Source: Scatosoma sp002474405 | GTDB lineage: Bacteria; Bacillota; Clostridia; Christensenellales; Borkfalkiaceae | Length of the DNA: 62,255 nucleotides | Direction: 5' to 3' | NCBI GenBank assembly: GCA_937892545.1 | Contig: CALAFO010000089.1 | Span: 1-62,255, forward strand | In this document: positions 15,277 through 24,777 of the stretch, in pieces | How the letters are laid out: every line of letters starts with the position of its first letter | Numbering within the stretch: position 1 is the first letter of the stretch | Made by a program: the position numbers and the translations under genes | The notes under the pieces: model-generated | Told to the model about the DNA's origin: nothing | Seen by the model: only the letters and a program-made list of their open reading frames with translations | Databases searched by the model: none

Positions 15277-17186
15277 GAAAACGCATTTCCCGCGCGGTTA
15301 CCGCCGCGCTGTGCCTGACAATCGCGGGCGGCACGCTTCTTTCTTCGGGTTGCAAGAAAAACGAACCCGAAAAGCCCGAATGCGGCTCGCACTACTACGG
15401 CGTGGAAAAAACGGACGAGTATATCGTAAAAGCGGGCAGAACCGACTATAAAATTCTGCTTGAAAAAGACGCTTCCGATATGAAAAAATTCGCGGCGGAA
15501 GAAGTACAGACGTTCGTAAAACAATCTTCCGGAGCGGAATTGCCAATCGTTTACGATACGGAAAGCCCGGCAGACGGGAAATACATCTCGCTCGGCGACA
15601 CTTCGGCATACAAAGCAAGCGAAACGTACAAAACGGCGGAAGAAGAAACGGCGAAAATCGGCAGTAACGGATTTATCATCCGCTCGGAAGACGACGATAT
15701 TTTCGTAATCGGCGAAGATTTCGGCGTAGCGAACGGCTGTTACGAACTTCTCTACCGTTTATGCGGCTACGAATTTTATTCGGCGGACGAAATTAAATTA
15801 AACGGCGAAAGCGACGTATTTTTCTACCGCTTCGATATTTGCGACGTGCCCGATTTCGAATACCGCATCGTGCCGCAGGGCTTTCAGCGCGACGAAACGG
15901 TTGCGCGGCGATACCGCATGCACCGCCTCGAAGACATCTGGGCGAACCGTTCGATTTACTGCCATAACACGCTGAAATACATTCCCGAAGAAACGTACGG
16001 CGAGCAGCACCCGAAGTGGTTTTCGAAAGACAGAAAAGATCAGCTTTGCCACACGGCGCGGGGCGATAATAACGAGCGGCAGGCACTGATAGATACCGTT
16101 GCCGCAAAGCTTGTAGCCGCCCTCGAAGCCGCGCCCGATAAAGACACGGTGGGCTTTACGCAGATGGACAATAAACACGCCTGCGAATGCGACGCGTGTC
16201 TCGAAGAATTCGCAAAGTACGGCACCGATTCGGCGACGGCGCTCAAATTCTGCAACGACCTTGCCGCGGCAATGCGTAAAATCTTTGAAATCAAAGGCGT
16301 AAATCGTTCTTTCAAGGTGGTATTTTTCGCCTACGAAGCCACGGTGAGCGCGCCCGTGAAAGAAAACGCGGACGGCACGCGCGTACCGATTGACGACAGC
16401 GTGATCTGCGATAAAGACGTATCGGTATTTTACGCCCCTATCGCCGTGAAATACACCGTGCCGTTCGATTCGGACGAATACGACGGCTTCAACAAGCAAT
16501 ATCTGCAAACGCTGAAAGACTGGCAGATTTTATGCAAAGACGTATATCTGTGGGTATACAGCACGAATTTTTCGCACTATCTCGTGCCGTATAACAGCTT
16601 CGATTCGTTGCGGCAGAACTACAAAATTTTCAAAGACTTAGGCGTTAAATATTTACAGGATCTCGGTCAGTACAACGTGAAGCAATCGGCGGCGTGGTGC
16701 AATCTTACGGCGTATCTGCAAGCGAAATTGCAATGGGATAGTTCGCTCGATTACGAAACGCTTCTGCAAAACTATTTTTCAAATTATTTCAAGAACGCGG
16801 CGGAAGATATGCGCAGTCTTTTCAATCTGCAACAAACCCGCCTGCGCGAAATTCAGAAAGAGAAACTTGCGGACGGCAGCTGCTACGAAGAAAGCGAAAC
16901 GGTGGCTTGTTACCCCGAATCGTTTTTAAAAGACTGCCTCAGCCTCATAGAAAAAGCGTATGCGGCGGCGGAAAAGCAAGAAAACGCCGAAGTGAAAGAA
17001 AAATTGATACGGCGTATCAAGCTGGAATCGATAAGCTATCGCTTCCTGTATTTAAAACTGTATCAGAAATCGTACGATTCCGGTACGTTCGAAGAAGCGA
17101 AAACCAAATTCAACGCGGATATGAAAGAACTCGGACTCACGAATTATTCCGAGCATATTAAATTCAACGAAAAGAGCTGGAATTAA
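15273..17186 (+). CDS. DUF4838 lipoprotein, probable carbohydrate-active enzyme
   Basis: A 637-aa protein with an N-terminal signal ending L-S-S-G-C (Cys27, lipoprotein-like). An alpha-glucuronidase/GH20-type N-terminal domain (about 45-180) is followed by the DUF4838 core, with its typical Cys cluster H-A-C-E-C-D-A-C-L at about 304. DUF4838 proteins are found in glycan-utilisation loci but lack a settled activity. It should sit on the outer face of the membrane and act on the glycan before import. Coupled by ATGA to the permease. Confidence 0.8.
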   Translation: MRKRISRAVTAALCLTIAGGTLLSSGCKKNEPEKPECGSHYYGVEKTDEYIVKAGRTDYKILLEKDASDMKKFAAEEVQTFVKQSSGAELPIVYDTESPADGKYISLGDTSAYKASETYKTAEEETAKIGSNGFIIRSEDDDIFVIGEDFGVANGCYELLYRLCGYEFYSADEIKLNGESDVFFYRFDICDVPDFEYRIVPQGFQRDETVARRYRMHRLEDIWANRSIYCHNTLKYIPEETYGEQHPKWFSKDRKDQLCHTARGDNNERQALIDTVAAKLVAALEAAPDKDTVGFTQMDNKHACECDACLEEFAKYGTDSATALKFCNDLAAAMRKIFEIKGVNRSFKVVFFAYEATVSAPVKENADGTRVPIDDSVICDKDVSVFYAPIAVKYTVPFDSDEYDGFNKQYLQTLKDWQILCKDVYLWVYSTNFSHYLVPYNSFDSLRQNYKIFKDLGVKYLQDLGQYNVKQSAAWCNLTAYLQAKLQWDSSLDYETLLQNYFSNYFKNAAEDMRSLFNLQQTRLREIQKEKLADGSCYEESETVACYPESFLKDCLSLIEKAYAAAEKQENAEVKEKLIRRIKLESISYRFLYLKLYQKSYDSGTFEEAKTKFNADMKELGLTNYSEHIKFNEKSWN

Positions 17187-17299
17187 CGCGCCCGAAAAAA
17201 ATCGCCGCGGCTCAGCGGCAAAATCAAATCGTTAAAAATTGCTTTTCTCTAACCACGGAAAGCAAAAAATAAAAAATCTTTTATGAAGGAGTGAAAATC

Positions 17300-19339
17300 A
17301 TGAAAAGAACAAAGTGGTTGGCAGGATCGGTTGTAACGGCAAGCGTTTGCCTTGCGGCAGGCATTGCGGCGTGCGCAAAAACGGATGAGCCCGTGCAGGC
17401 CTCCCTCTCGTTTGAGAAGAAGGAAATGTCGGCATACATCGGCGAAACGTTTACGCAGGAAGTAACGCAAAGCGGCATTACGGAAGCGATTGTTTGGAGC
17501 AGCGGCAACGAAAAAATCGCCACGGTAATGCAAAACGGCGAAGTTTCGGCGCTTGCGGAAGGCAGCACCAACATTTTTGCAAAAGCAAACGATCTTTCCG
17601 CGTATTTCAAAGTAACCGTAACCGACGGCGATTCCCTTACGGTAAGCGAATCGAAAGTAGAACTCGTGCTTTCCGTCGCTGCGGGCGGTACGGGCGAAAC
17701 TTCGCACAAACTGAACGTTTCCGCAACGGTGAAAGGCAAAGCCGTAGAAAACCCCGCGTTTACCTTTGAAAGCAGCGACCCTTCCAAGGCAAGCGTTTCG
17801 TCGGACGGCACGATTACGGCGGTAGCCGAAGGCAACGCCACCGTTACCGTATCTTTTGCGGGCGGGCACAAAGAACTCAGACAAGTGATTCCCGTAACCG
17901 TAAGCAAGGCGAGAAAAGAAATTTCCATCAAGGAAAAATATCTCGAACTCGGCACTTCGGCGGAAACGATCAACGTTACGCTTCCCGCAGGCGTTACCCT
18001 GCCCGCGGGCACGAAACTGTACGACCTTGCCGACGAGGACAAGACGAGCGTAAACTACACGCTTGACGGACAGACGGTGAAAATCGCGAAGTATTCTCAG
18101 ACGAAAGTGGACGGCATCGATAAGTATCAGCTGTTCTCCGGCGAAAGAACGCTCGTATTCGATACGGGCGCGATGGAATACACCGTAAGCACTACCGTTT
18201 ACACGAAAATCATTATGACGGCGCAGGATCTTCGCGGCACGGCTTCCGCCACCGATCCCCTGATTGAAAGAACGAAAAGCATCCGTTTCTACTCTCTGCA
18301 CGATCGTTCCACCGAACGCACCTCTTATCTTGCAAAAGCGTTTGTTACGGGTTACGCAGGCTCTCATGCGACGGCAACCGGCGATTGCAGCGGCGGCGCG
18401 GGTCCCGAATGGTGGAACGCGGCGGATAAAGCGGCGGGAATCCCCCTCCCCGAAGGCATGAGCGAACGCCTCGAAACCGCTTTCAACGCTTCCACGGGCA
18501 AAACCACGGTAGATAAAGGCACCAAAGAAAAGGCGGGCGACAGCGCGTTCATTTATAAATTCGGCGGCTACTTCGCCCTCGGCGCAGACATCGATATGTC
18601 CGTAAACGGCAAAGCCAGCAATATGTACGACTGGGCGGGTTATTTCGCCAACGGCAACAACTGGGAAGCTGGCGTAATCGACCTCGATTCCAACAATACC
18701 GACGTTTTTGGCTTCCACGGCGTTATCGTCGGCAAGGGACATAAAATCACCAACTTCAAGGTGCAGAAAAACAACGGCAGCGCGCTGGGCATCAATATCG
18801 GTTCTACCGGCGTTGTAAGAAACATCGCGTTTGAAAACGTGGAAATGGGTCAGGCGCAATGCGGCATCGTGGCGTTCGGTTCGAAAGGCACGATGGAAAA
18901 CATCACCGTAACGAACTGCGCTATTTCCAAAGCGGATAATGCGTCGGCGGGAAGATACGACGCCCGCGGCGTGCTTGCCGGCAAACCCGAAGGCGGCAGA
19001 TATCACAACATTTTCGTGAATAACGTATATTACACCTCCGCGGCAGGCGAATGGGGTCAGTATACCGGCGGACTTGTAGGCTACGGCAAGGGTGAATATT
19101 CCGATTGCTACGTCATCGGCACCACGAAGCTCTGCAAAGACTCGGCGGCGGAAAATCCCCGCGCTACCGATAACGTAGACAGCGTGAAAGGCTTTGCCAC
19201 CGCGGCGGATTACAAAGCGGAAAAACTTTCCTTCACTGCGTGGGACGCAAACGTTTGGGAAACGAAAACGATTACCGTAGGCGAGGGCGAATCGGCAGTC
19301 GAAATCGTCGTTCCCGTACTGAAAGTGCAGGAACTTTGA
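17300..19339 (+). CDS. Ig-like (Big_2) lipoprotein with beta-helix-like C terminus
   Basis: A 679-aa lipoprotein (Cys25 in G-I-A-A-C). Two bacterial Ig-like group 2 modules follow (about 30-110 and 115-205; note K-I-A-T-V, G-E-V-S-A-L-A-E-G-S, and A-S-V-S-S-D-G-T-I-T-A-V). The C-terminal half has F-H-G-V-I-V-G-K-G-H-K-I-T-N-F and G-I-V-A-F-G-S-K-G, which resemble GLUG/right-handed beta-helix repeats. Probably a surface glycan-binding protein of the operon (inference). I chose the ATG at 17300 (AAGGAG 9 nt ahead) over a GTG at 17291 that abuts the ribosome site. Confidence 0.7.
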   Translation: MKRTKWLAGSVVTASVCLAAGIAACAKTDEPVQASLSFEKKEMSAYIGETFTQEVTQSGITEAIVWSSGNEKIATVMQNGEVSALAEGSTNIFAKANDLSAYFKVTVTDGDSLTVSESKVELVLSVAAGGTGETSHKLNVSATVKGKAVENPAFTFESSDPSKASVSSDGTITAVAEGNATVTVSFAGGHKELRQVIPVTVSKARKEISIKEKYLELGTSAETINVTLPAGVTLPAGTKLYDLADEDKTSVNYTLDGQTVKIAKYSQTKVDGIDKYQLFSGERTLVFDTGAMEYTVSTTVYTKIIMTAQDLRGTASATDPLIERTKSIRFYSLHDRSTERTSYLAKAFVTGYAGSHATATGDCSGGAGPEWWNAADKAAGIPLPEGMSERLETAFNASTGKTTVDKGTKEKAGDSAFIYKFGGYFALGADIDMSVNGKASNMYDWAGYFANGNNWEAGVIDLDSNNTDVFGFHGVIVGKGHKITNFKVQKNNGSALGINIGSTGVVRNIAFENVEMGQAQCGIVAFGSKGTMENITVTNCAISKADNASAGRYDARGVLAGKPEGGRYHNIFVNNVYYTSAAGEWGQYTGGLVGYGKGEYSDCYVIGTTKLCKDSAAENPRATDNVDSVKGFATAADYKAEKLSFTAWDANVWETKTITVGEGESAVEIVVPVLKVQEL

Positions 19340-19370
19340 TTCGGGTGCTTTGAAAGCAGATGGAATCGTT

Positions 19371-19410
19371 CGCCCGGAACAACGCGCGTTTCCGCGTGTC
19401 GGTCCGGGCG
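19371..19410 (+). other. Intercistronic RNA hairpin
   Basis: CGCCCGGA (19371-19378) and TCCGGGCG (19403-19410) enclose further GC-rich pairing. No U-run follows, so this is not a terminator. It may protect or process the mRNA between the Ig-like lipoprotein and the phosphodiester glycosidase. Confidence 0.45.
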
Positions 19411-19445
19411 ACAACTCCCCCTATCCCATAAAAAAGGCGGAAAAA

Positions 19446-21053
19446 ATGAGGCAAATTATGAAAAAATCCAAAACGTTATCTTTGCTTTCGGCGGCAATTC
19501 TGTGCTCCGCGATTGCCCCCGCCCGCATTTCGCACGCGGAAACAAGCGGCGCGGCAAGCGAGTTATACAAACAAACGGCGGAATATACGGCGGACGGCGG
19601 CAAAATCAAGGTGCAGACGTATTCGCAAAAGGACGGCGAAAGCGTGCCGCAAAGCCTGTTTTACGGCGAAACCGCGCTCAGCGATGAGTATTCGCTGGTG
19701 CTGCACAGCGTGCGGCAAGGCGGAAAATATCTTTTAAACACCGTTTCCGATATTGCGGCGGACTACGAAAAAACGCACGCGGGCACGCAGGTGATGATGG
19801 CGATCAACGGCGGCTTTTTCGACGGCGCGTTCAATAACGACGAAAAACTGCCCGAAGGAGCGCTGATTGAGGACGGCGTGCTTTTAGACGACGGATTCCG
19901 TTCGAAAACCAACCACGGCAACGCGGTGGGCTGGTCGGCAGACGGCGGATTTACGCACGGTTCCATAAAGGCGGATACGCAGGTATACACTCTGCGCGTA
20001 ACCGATCGCAACGGGCAAAGAAAAACGTTCGATCTGCGCCCCGACGGCTCCGATTTAAAAAACTACGGCGTATGCCTCTATCGCGCGGGAGAAACGGGCG
20101 CAGTGGCAAATTCCGTGCGTTATACGGCGAAAATCGAAAGCAACGACGGATTTATCGAACGTTGGAATCAGCTTGAAAGAATCAACGAAACCGCCGATTC
20201 GGCGGCGTTTACCGTGGCGGAAAACACCGTAACCGTGGTTGTGCGCGAAGATTTCGAAGCCATGCAGGCGCTGGACGGCGCAACCGCCATCGAAGCGTAT
20301 CAAAGAACTTCCGATACAACGTTTGCCTCCGCCGATTACGCGGTGGATATTTTCAACGACCTCGTATTAAACGGCAAAGCGAAAGCCGGGTTCAACGGCG
20401 CAGGACACGCCACTACCCCAGCCCCACGCACCACGATCGGGTATTTTGCCGACGGGCGAATCTTTTTCTCGGTGGCGGACGGCAGACAGGACGGCTACGC
20501 CAAAGGGCTCACCTGCGCCGAACAAGCTGCGTTTGCCGCAGAGCGCGGCTGTGCGTTTGCGTTTGAGCTGGACGGCGGCGGTTCTTCCACGTTCCTCGTG
20601 CGCAAAGGCGGAGAATTAGTCTGTCTGAACCGCTGTTCGGAAGGGCAACAACGTAAAATTCTGGACGCCGTGCTGGTGGTAAAAACCGAAAAACAGGCGA
20701 ATTACGATAAACTGCTCGCCAAAGACGAACTGGAATTGACGGAAGGCGAAACGGCGGAATTGCCGCTTGCGGAAGGCGTTGATTTTTCCAAACTGAACGT
20801 TACCGTTTCCGATACTTCGGTGATTGCGGTAGACGAAAACGGAAAAATTTCGGCGTTGAAAAAAGGCATCGCGCAAATCGACGTATCGTTCGGCGATAAA
20901 ATCGAATCGCTCGTCGTGCAGGTAAAAGCGGCGCAACAAAACGCACCCGCCGAAGAAAAGGGCGGATGCAAAGGCAATGTCGGCTATATCGCCGTTTTTC
21001 CCGCGATGATTTGTCTGATTTTCATTTTCGCGAAGAAACGGTATAACAATTAA
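19446..21053 (+). CDS. Phosphodiester glycosidase (NAGPA family), membrane-anchored
   Basis: A 535-aa secreted protein with a signal peptide (residues 1 to about 30). The NAGPA-like catalytic domain shows M-A-I-N-G-G-F-F-D-G (about 118), a G-F-N-G-A-G-H-A-T-T-P-A-P-R-T stretch and F-E-L-D-G-G-G-S-S-T (about 374). This family hydrolyses N-acetylglucosamine-1-phosphodiester or similar sugar-phosphodiester bonds. An Ig-like module follows (about 415-495), then K-G-G-C-K-G, a transmembrane helix and a basic tail. An ATG at 19458 is an alternative start. Last gene of the operon; two terminator hairpins follow. Confidence 0.8.
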   Translation: MRQIMKKSKTLSLLSAAILCSAIAPARISHAETSGAASELYKQTAEYTADGGKIKVQTYSQKDGESVPQSLFYGETALSDEYSLVLHSVRQGGKYLLNTVSDIAADYEKTHAGTQVMMAINGGFFDGAFNNDEKLPEGALIEDGVLLDDGFRSKTNHGNAVGWSADGGFTHGSIKADTQVYTLRVTDRNGQRKTFDLRPDGSDLKNYGVCLYRAGETGAVANSVRYTAKIESNDGFIERWNQLERINETADSAAFTVAENTVTVVVREDFEAMQALDGATAIEAYQRTSDTTFASADYAVDIFNDLVLNGKAKAGFNGAGHATTPAPRTTIGYFADGRIFFSVADGRQDGYAKGLTCAEQAAFAAERGCAFAFELDGGGSSTFLVRKGGELVCLNRCSEGQQRKILDAVLVVKTEKQANYDKLLAKDELELTEGETAELPLAEGVDFSKLNVTVSDTSVIAVDENGKISALKKGIAQIDVSFGDKIESLVVQVKAAQQNAPAEEKGGCKGNVGYIAVFPAMICLIFIFAKKRYNN

Positions 21054-21061
21054 AAAGTTTT

Positions 21062-21110
21062 CGCCGAATCGGCGTTTTTCCCGGAAGCGTAAAAGCTTCC
21101 GGGATTTTTT
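21062..21110 (+). terminator. Double terminator of the 9571-21053 operon
   Basis: A first hairpin CGCCGA/TCGGCG (21062-21074) with five U, then a second CCCGGAAGC/GCTTCCGGG (21080-21103) with a longer U-run. They separate this operon from the convergent SDR gene. Confidence 0.85.
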
Positions 21111-21143
21111 TGCGTCGTTTTTCCGTGCCGCGGCGCAAAATAT

Positions 21144-21923
21144 TCAATCGGGAATAATCGGGTACAGCTGAATCATATTGCCGCAATCCACGGTGAGTTC
21201 GGCGCCCGTGGTATTTTTCGCATGCGCCGCAAAATACCACGCCGCGTCGGCGATATCCGCGCCTTCCGCAATGGTTCCGAGCGGCGAAAAAGCCGACGGC
21301 ACGTTCCTGTAAAATTCGGGATTTTTATCCGTTCTGTCCGTATGAATCATGCCCGGCAACACGGCGTTCACTCTTATGCCGTATTTTCCGAGATCGAGCG
21401 CGAGCGCCCGCATCAGTCCTAATTGTCCGCCTTTGGAAGCGGAATACGCCGCCCGTTCGGGAATTGCCCTGTACGCCGTATTCGAATTGATGAACGTAAC
21501 GCTTCCGCCGCCGTTTTTCGCCATGCGTTTCGCGGCGCTCCGAATCAAGCAGAAATTCCACGAAACATTCGTATTCATCACTTTCTGAAAATCGGCAAGC
21601 GGACTTTCCAGCGCGTTGAATCCCACGCCGAGATCCGCGGCGTTCAGGATAAGATCGGAGATAATAACGCCCCGTTCTTCCAGCTCCGCAAACAGGTTCT
21701 TCACAGCCGTTTCATCGGCATTTCCGTTTTTATCCAGCGCGTTCAGCGTTTTGCCGATAATTTCCGTTTCGGGATATTTCGCCCGATACCGCGCTTCCGC
21801 TTCCCGCACACGCTCTCCGTTTCTGCCCGTAAACACCACGTTTTCGCCTTCCGAGGCGAATTTTTCAACAATCGCCGCGCCCGTATTCACGCACGCCCCC
21901 GTTATGAAAGCCCATTTTTTCAT
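21144..21923 (-). CDS. Short-chain dehydrogenase/reductase
   Basis: A 259-aa SDR. The cofactor loop is T-G-A-C-V-N-T-G instead of the usual TGxxxGIG; L-N-A-A-D replaces NNAG; the catalytic Ser (I-N-S-N) and Y-S-A-S-K are spaced normally (13 residues). Probably an NAD(P)-dependent sugar-alcohol or keto-acid dehydrogenase. Third gene of a unit with an enolase-superfamily dehydratase and a UlaG-like hydrolase, 19 nt after the dehydratase. The unusual glycine loop may affect cofactor choice. Confidence 0.8.
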   Translation of the reverse strand: MKKWAFITGACVNTGAAIVEKFASEGENVVFTGRNGERVREAEARYRAKYPETEIIGKTLNALDKNGNADETAVKNLFAELEERGVIISDLILNAADLGVGFNALESPLADFQKVMNTNVSWNFCLIRSAAKRMAKNGGGSVTFINSNTAYRAIPERAAYSASKGGQLGLMRALALDLGKYGIRVNAVLPGMIHTDRTDKNPEFYRNVPSAFSPLGTIAEGADIADAAWYFAAHAKNTTGAELTVDCGNMIQLYPIIPD

Positions 21924-21942
21924 GATTACAACCTCTGTTTTT

Positions 21943-23103
21943 TCAGAAATAAAATTCCGTTTTCGGCGGACGAATGTCCGTAAGCGCGCCCGTATAGTGT
22001 CTTAAATTGTGTTCGACGTACGGGTGCTTCAGGCATTCTTCCTCGTTGAGTTCTATGCCCAGCCCCGGTTTATCGCCGATTTTGATTCTGCCGTTTTCGT
22101 ATACGAGATTTTCGTTCGTAATGTATTTGCGGTACTCCACGTCGGAATACATGATTTCAAGAATACAGAAATTCGGGCAGCACGCCGCCAGCTGCAACGT
22201 CGCGGCGTTGGCAACGGGTCCGCTGGGATTATGCGGCGCAAACGGAATATAATTCGCCTCGGCGATCGCCGCAATCTTTTTCAGTTCCATAATCCCGCCG
22301 GCATGCGATATATCGGGCTGTATGTAATCGCAGGCACGAGTTCTGAAAAGTTCGTTGTAATCGAACCGCGTATACAACCTCTCACCCGCGGAAATCGCCA
22401 CGGGAGATTTATCCCGCACCGCTTTCAACGCTTCGAGGTTATTCGGCGGAACCGGTTCTTCAAACCACATCGGCTTGAATTCTTCCAGCGCTTTTGCGAT
22501 TTTTATCCCCGTAGGCACATCGAATCTGCCGTGCCCTTCTATCAGCAAATCGATTTTATCGCCCACCGCCTCGCGCACCGCCGCCACACATTCCAGCGCA
22601 TCGGTAAGATCGGCGTTGGAAATTTGCAGATAACTCTTCCCGAACGGATCCCATTTCATTGCCGTAACGCCCTTCTTTACGGCAATCTTCGCCTTTTCGG
22701 CGAATTCCTGCGGCGTTTTCGCCCCCGCAAACCATCCGTTGACGTAAATGCGGCAATCTTCGTTTGCCTTGCCGCCGAGAAGCGCGTACACGGGTACGCC
22801 GAGCGACTTTCCGAGAATATCCCATAGAGCGCATTCCACGGCGGAAAGCGCGCTCATCAGCACCGCCCCGCCGCGCCAGTAAGCGTCGCGGTAGATATCG
22901 TGATACAGCCTTTCGATATTGCGCGGATCTTTCCCCAGAAGGTAATTTTTCAGATGTTCCACCGCGCCCGCAAGCGCATGTTCCTTATATTCCAGCGTGC
23001 CTTCGCCCACGCCGGAGATTCCCTCGTCCGTATACACTTTCACGAACACCCAGTTGGTACGGAAGCAATCCACCACAAACGTCTTTACGTCGGTAATTTT
23101 CAT
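21943..23103 (-). CDS. Enolase-superfamily sugar-acid dehydratase (DgoD/MR-like)
   Basis: A 386-aa mandelate racemase/muconate lactonizing enzyme-type protein. The N-terminal capping domain is followed by a barrel with metal ligands in I-E-G-H-G-R-F, F-E-E-P-V and S-A-G-E-R, and a catalytic His in A-P-H-N-P-S-G-P. This pattern is closest to D-galactonate-type dehydratases, which turn an aldonate into a 2-keto-3-deoxy acid. Exact substrate cannot be read from sequence. Its ATG overlaps the stop of the UlaG-like gene (ATGA) and AAGGAG lies about 10 nt ahead. Confidence 0.8.
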   Translation of the reverse strand: MKITDVKTFVVDCFRTNWVFVKVYTDEGISGVGEGTLEYKEHALAGAVEHLKNYLLGKDPRNIERLYHDIYRDAYWRGGAVLMSALSAVECALWDILGKSLGVPVYALLGGKANEDCRIYVNGWFAGAKTPQEFAEKAKIAVKKGVTAMKWDPFGKSYLQISNADLTDALECVAAVREAVGDKIDLLIEGHGRFDVPTGIKIAKALEEFKPMWFEEPVPPNNLEALKAVRDKSPVAISAGERLYTRFDYNELFRTRACDYIQPDISHAGGIMELKKIAAIAEANYIPFAPHNPSGPVANAATLQLAACCPNFCILEIMYSDVEYRKYITNENLVYENGRIKIGDKPGLGIELNEEECLKHPYVEHNLRHYTGALTDIRPPKTEFYF

Positions 23104-23780
23104 TTCAGCACAATCTCCTTGTAAATTTCCGGTATTATTTTATTATCGCATTGCAATTCATCCCCCGTCAGCTCGTCGAACAAGCCGAAATGCACGGGCA
23201 CCACGTTTTCCGCGCCGATTCTGCGGGCAAAGCGCGCCGCGTCCGTCGCGTTCATATTGTTCCCCTTGCCGTTAATCGGCAGAAACAGTGCGTCGATTTT
23301 TTCTGCGGGCAGGCTGTCGAACACCCGTTCGGAATACAGCGTATCCCCCGTGATATACAGATTTTTCCCTTCGCACGAAAGTATCGCGCCGACGGCTTCC
23401 GGATCGGAATGTTCCGCCGCCACGGCACGAAGCAGGATATCCCCTTTCGTATAACTTGTACCGGGGCGGAAAAATACGCAGTCGCAGCAGGGATATCTCT
23501 TTTTTGCCGATAAAAACACGGACGGCGGCGCAAACAGAACGCAACCGTCGTTCCCCTTCAGAAACCTATCCAGCGTTTCTTCGTCGTAATGGTCGGCATG
23601 CGCGTGCGTAATCAGCACGATGTCCGGTTTTATCTTAAAAAACCTTTCGTCGATCGGCTGCCTGCGCCTGTTTTTCGGCTCGGTTTTCTCCACGGAATCG
23701 GAAAGATACGGATCTATGATAATTGTCGATTTCTTACTTTCGATAAGAAATCCGTTTTGTCCAAGAAAAGTTATTTTCAT
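23100..23780 (-). CDS. UlaG-like metallo-beta-lactamase-fold hydrolase
   Basis: A 226-aa MBL-fold enzyme with T-H-A-H-A-D-H-Y-D, a later A-E-H-S-D, T-G-D-T and P-V-H-F-G. The arrangement is that of the UlaG-type lactonases (L-ascorbate-6-phosphate lactonase) and related hydrolases. First gene of the unit and coupled to the dehydratase, so a lactone-opening step ahead of dehydration is an attractive idea (inference). No clear ribosome site precedes the ATG. Divergent from an AraC regulator. Confidence 0.75.
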   Translation of the reverse strand: MKITFLGQNGFLIESKKSTIIIDPYLSDSVEKTEPKNRRRQPIDERFFKIKPDIVLITHAHADHYDEETLDRFLKGNDGCVLFAPPSVFLSAKKRYPCCDCVFFRPGTSYTKGDILLRAVAAEHSDPEAVGAILSCEGKNLYITGDTLYSERVFDSLPAEKIDALFLPINGKGNNMNATDAARFARRIGAENVVPVHFGLFDELTGDELQCDNKIIPEIYKEIVLK

Positions 23781-23821
23781 AAAAAATCACCGATTATGCA
23801 ATGAAATTGCCGCTGTTTTTG

Positions 23822-23850
23822 TTGATTCCAAGCAAAAAACATGTTATACT
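23822..23850 (+). promoter_or_regulatory. Promoter of AraC regulator 1
   Basis: TTGATT (23822-23827), 17-nt spacer, TATACT (23845-23850), about 50 nt before the chosen start. Confidence 0.75.
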
Positions 23851-23902
23851 ATATCCGGTAGTAAAATATCGAAATATTATTATTCCCTTTCGGAGAGCAC
23901 CC

Positions 23903-24727
23903 ATGGAACTTATCTCCCGCTTCAATTATATCGACACAGGTTATTTCGATTCCGTTCAGTCGGACTGGATTCACAAGAAAAAAGCGAATACTCCGCCGAG
24001 AGTATGCAAAAGTTATGAAATCGAACTGTACCTTTCCAAATCGTGCGCAACGTATATCAACGAAACGAAATACGATATCGAACAGTATTCCATCATTATC
24101 GCCAAACCCGGAGACGTAAGATATTCCGCGGGACCTTTCAAATGCTATTATCTCTACCTCGGCGCGGAAGACGGAACGATTAAAGAAATCCTCGATTCTC
24201 TGCCGCCGCAGATGCAGGCGTTCAACGCGAAAGTTTTTCTCGACCGCTTTTTCTCGCTTTTAAAATACCCGTCCAACGCCGAAAAAGACGCTTATGCGAC
24301 GCTGCGCATCATCAGCCATGTAAACGAAATCATCTTCCGTCTTGCGGAAAACCGCGATTTCTACGAGAAACAGAAATTCGTGAATATGAACGTTTCCAAA
24401 GCCATCACGCAGGCGAAACGATTCATCATCAAAAACTACAACAAGAATATTCAACTGAAAGACGTAGCCAATCACGTGTTTCTCAGCCCGAATTATTTCC
24501 ACAAATTGTTTACGCAGCTGACGGGCGTAACGCCGCATCAGTACATCATCAATCAGAAAATAAACGCCGCGAAAAAAATGCTTCTCGAAAGCGACGCCAC
24601 GATTACGGACATCGTGATTAACTGCGGGTTCAGCTCGCAATCGTATTTCAACGCGATTTTCAAACGCGAAGTGAAAATCACGCCGAACGATTACAGAAGA
24701 AGCATGAACAAATTTTATAAAAAGTAA
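23903..24727 (+). CDS. AraC-family transcriptional regulator (1)
   Basis: A 274-aa regulator. The N-terminal about 150 residues form a cupin-like ligand domain, and the C-terminal about 100 a double-HTH AraC domain (I-Q-L-K-D-V-A-N-H-V-F-L-S-P-N-Y-F, then I-T-D-I-V-I-N-C-G-F). I chose the ATG at 23903 with GGAGAG ahead; an in-frame ATG at 23801 would precede the promoter. It is divergent from the UlaG/dehydratase/SDR unit and probably controls it, with sugar or aldonate as the signal. Confidence 0.85.
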   Translation: MELISRFNYIDTGYFDSVQSDWIHKKKANTPPRVCKSYEIELYLSKSCATYINETKYDIEQYSIIIAKPGDVRYSAGPFKCYYLYLGAEDGTIKEILDSLPPQMQAFNAKVFLDRFFSLLKYPSNAEKDAYATLRIISHVNEIIFRLAENRDFYEKQKFVNMNVSKAITQAKRFIIKNYNKNIQLKDVANHVFLSPNYFHKLFTQLTGVTPHQYIINQKINAAKKMLLESDATITDIVINCGFSSQSYFNAIFKREVKITPNDYRRSMNKFYKK

Positions 24728-24742
24728 CGCATATAATTTTAT

Positions 24743-24777
24743 CCCCTTCGCCCCGTCGGGCGCGAAGGGGATTTTTT
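24743..24777 (+). terminator. Terminator of AraC regulator 1
   Basis: CCCCTTCGC and GCGAAGGGG arms around a short GC-rich loop, followed by seven U. It separates the convergent AraC and deacetylase genes. Confidence 0.8.

Noticed and set aside
17249..19414. Minus-strand open frame of about 720 codons opposite the Ig-like lipoprotein
   Set aside because: Same antisense effect; the plus-strand frame has a lipoprotein signal, Ig-like modules and a ribosome site.
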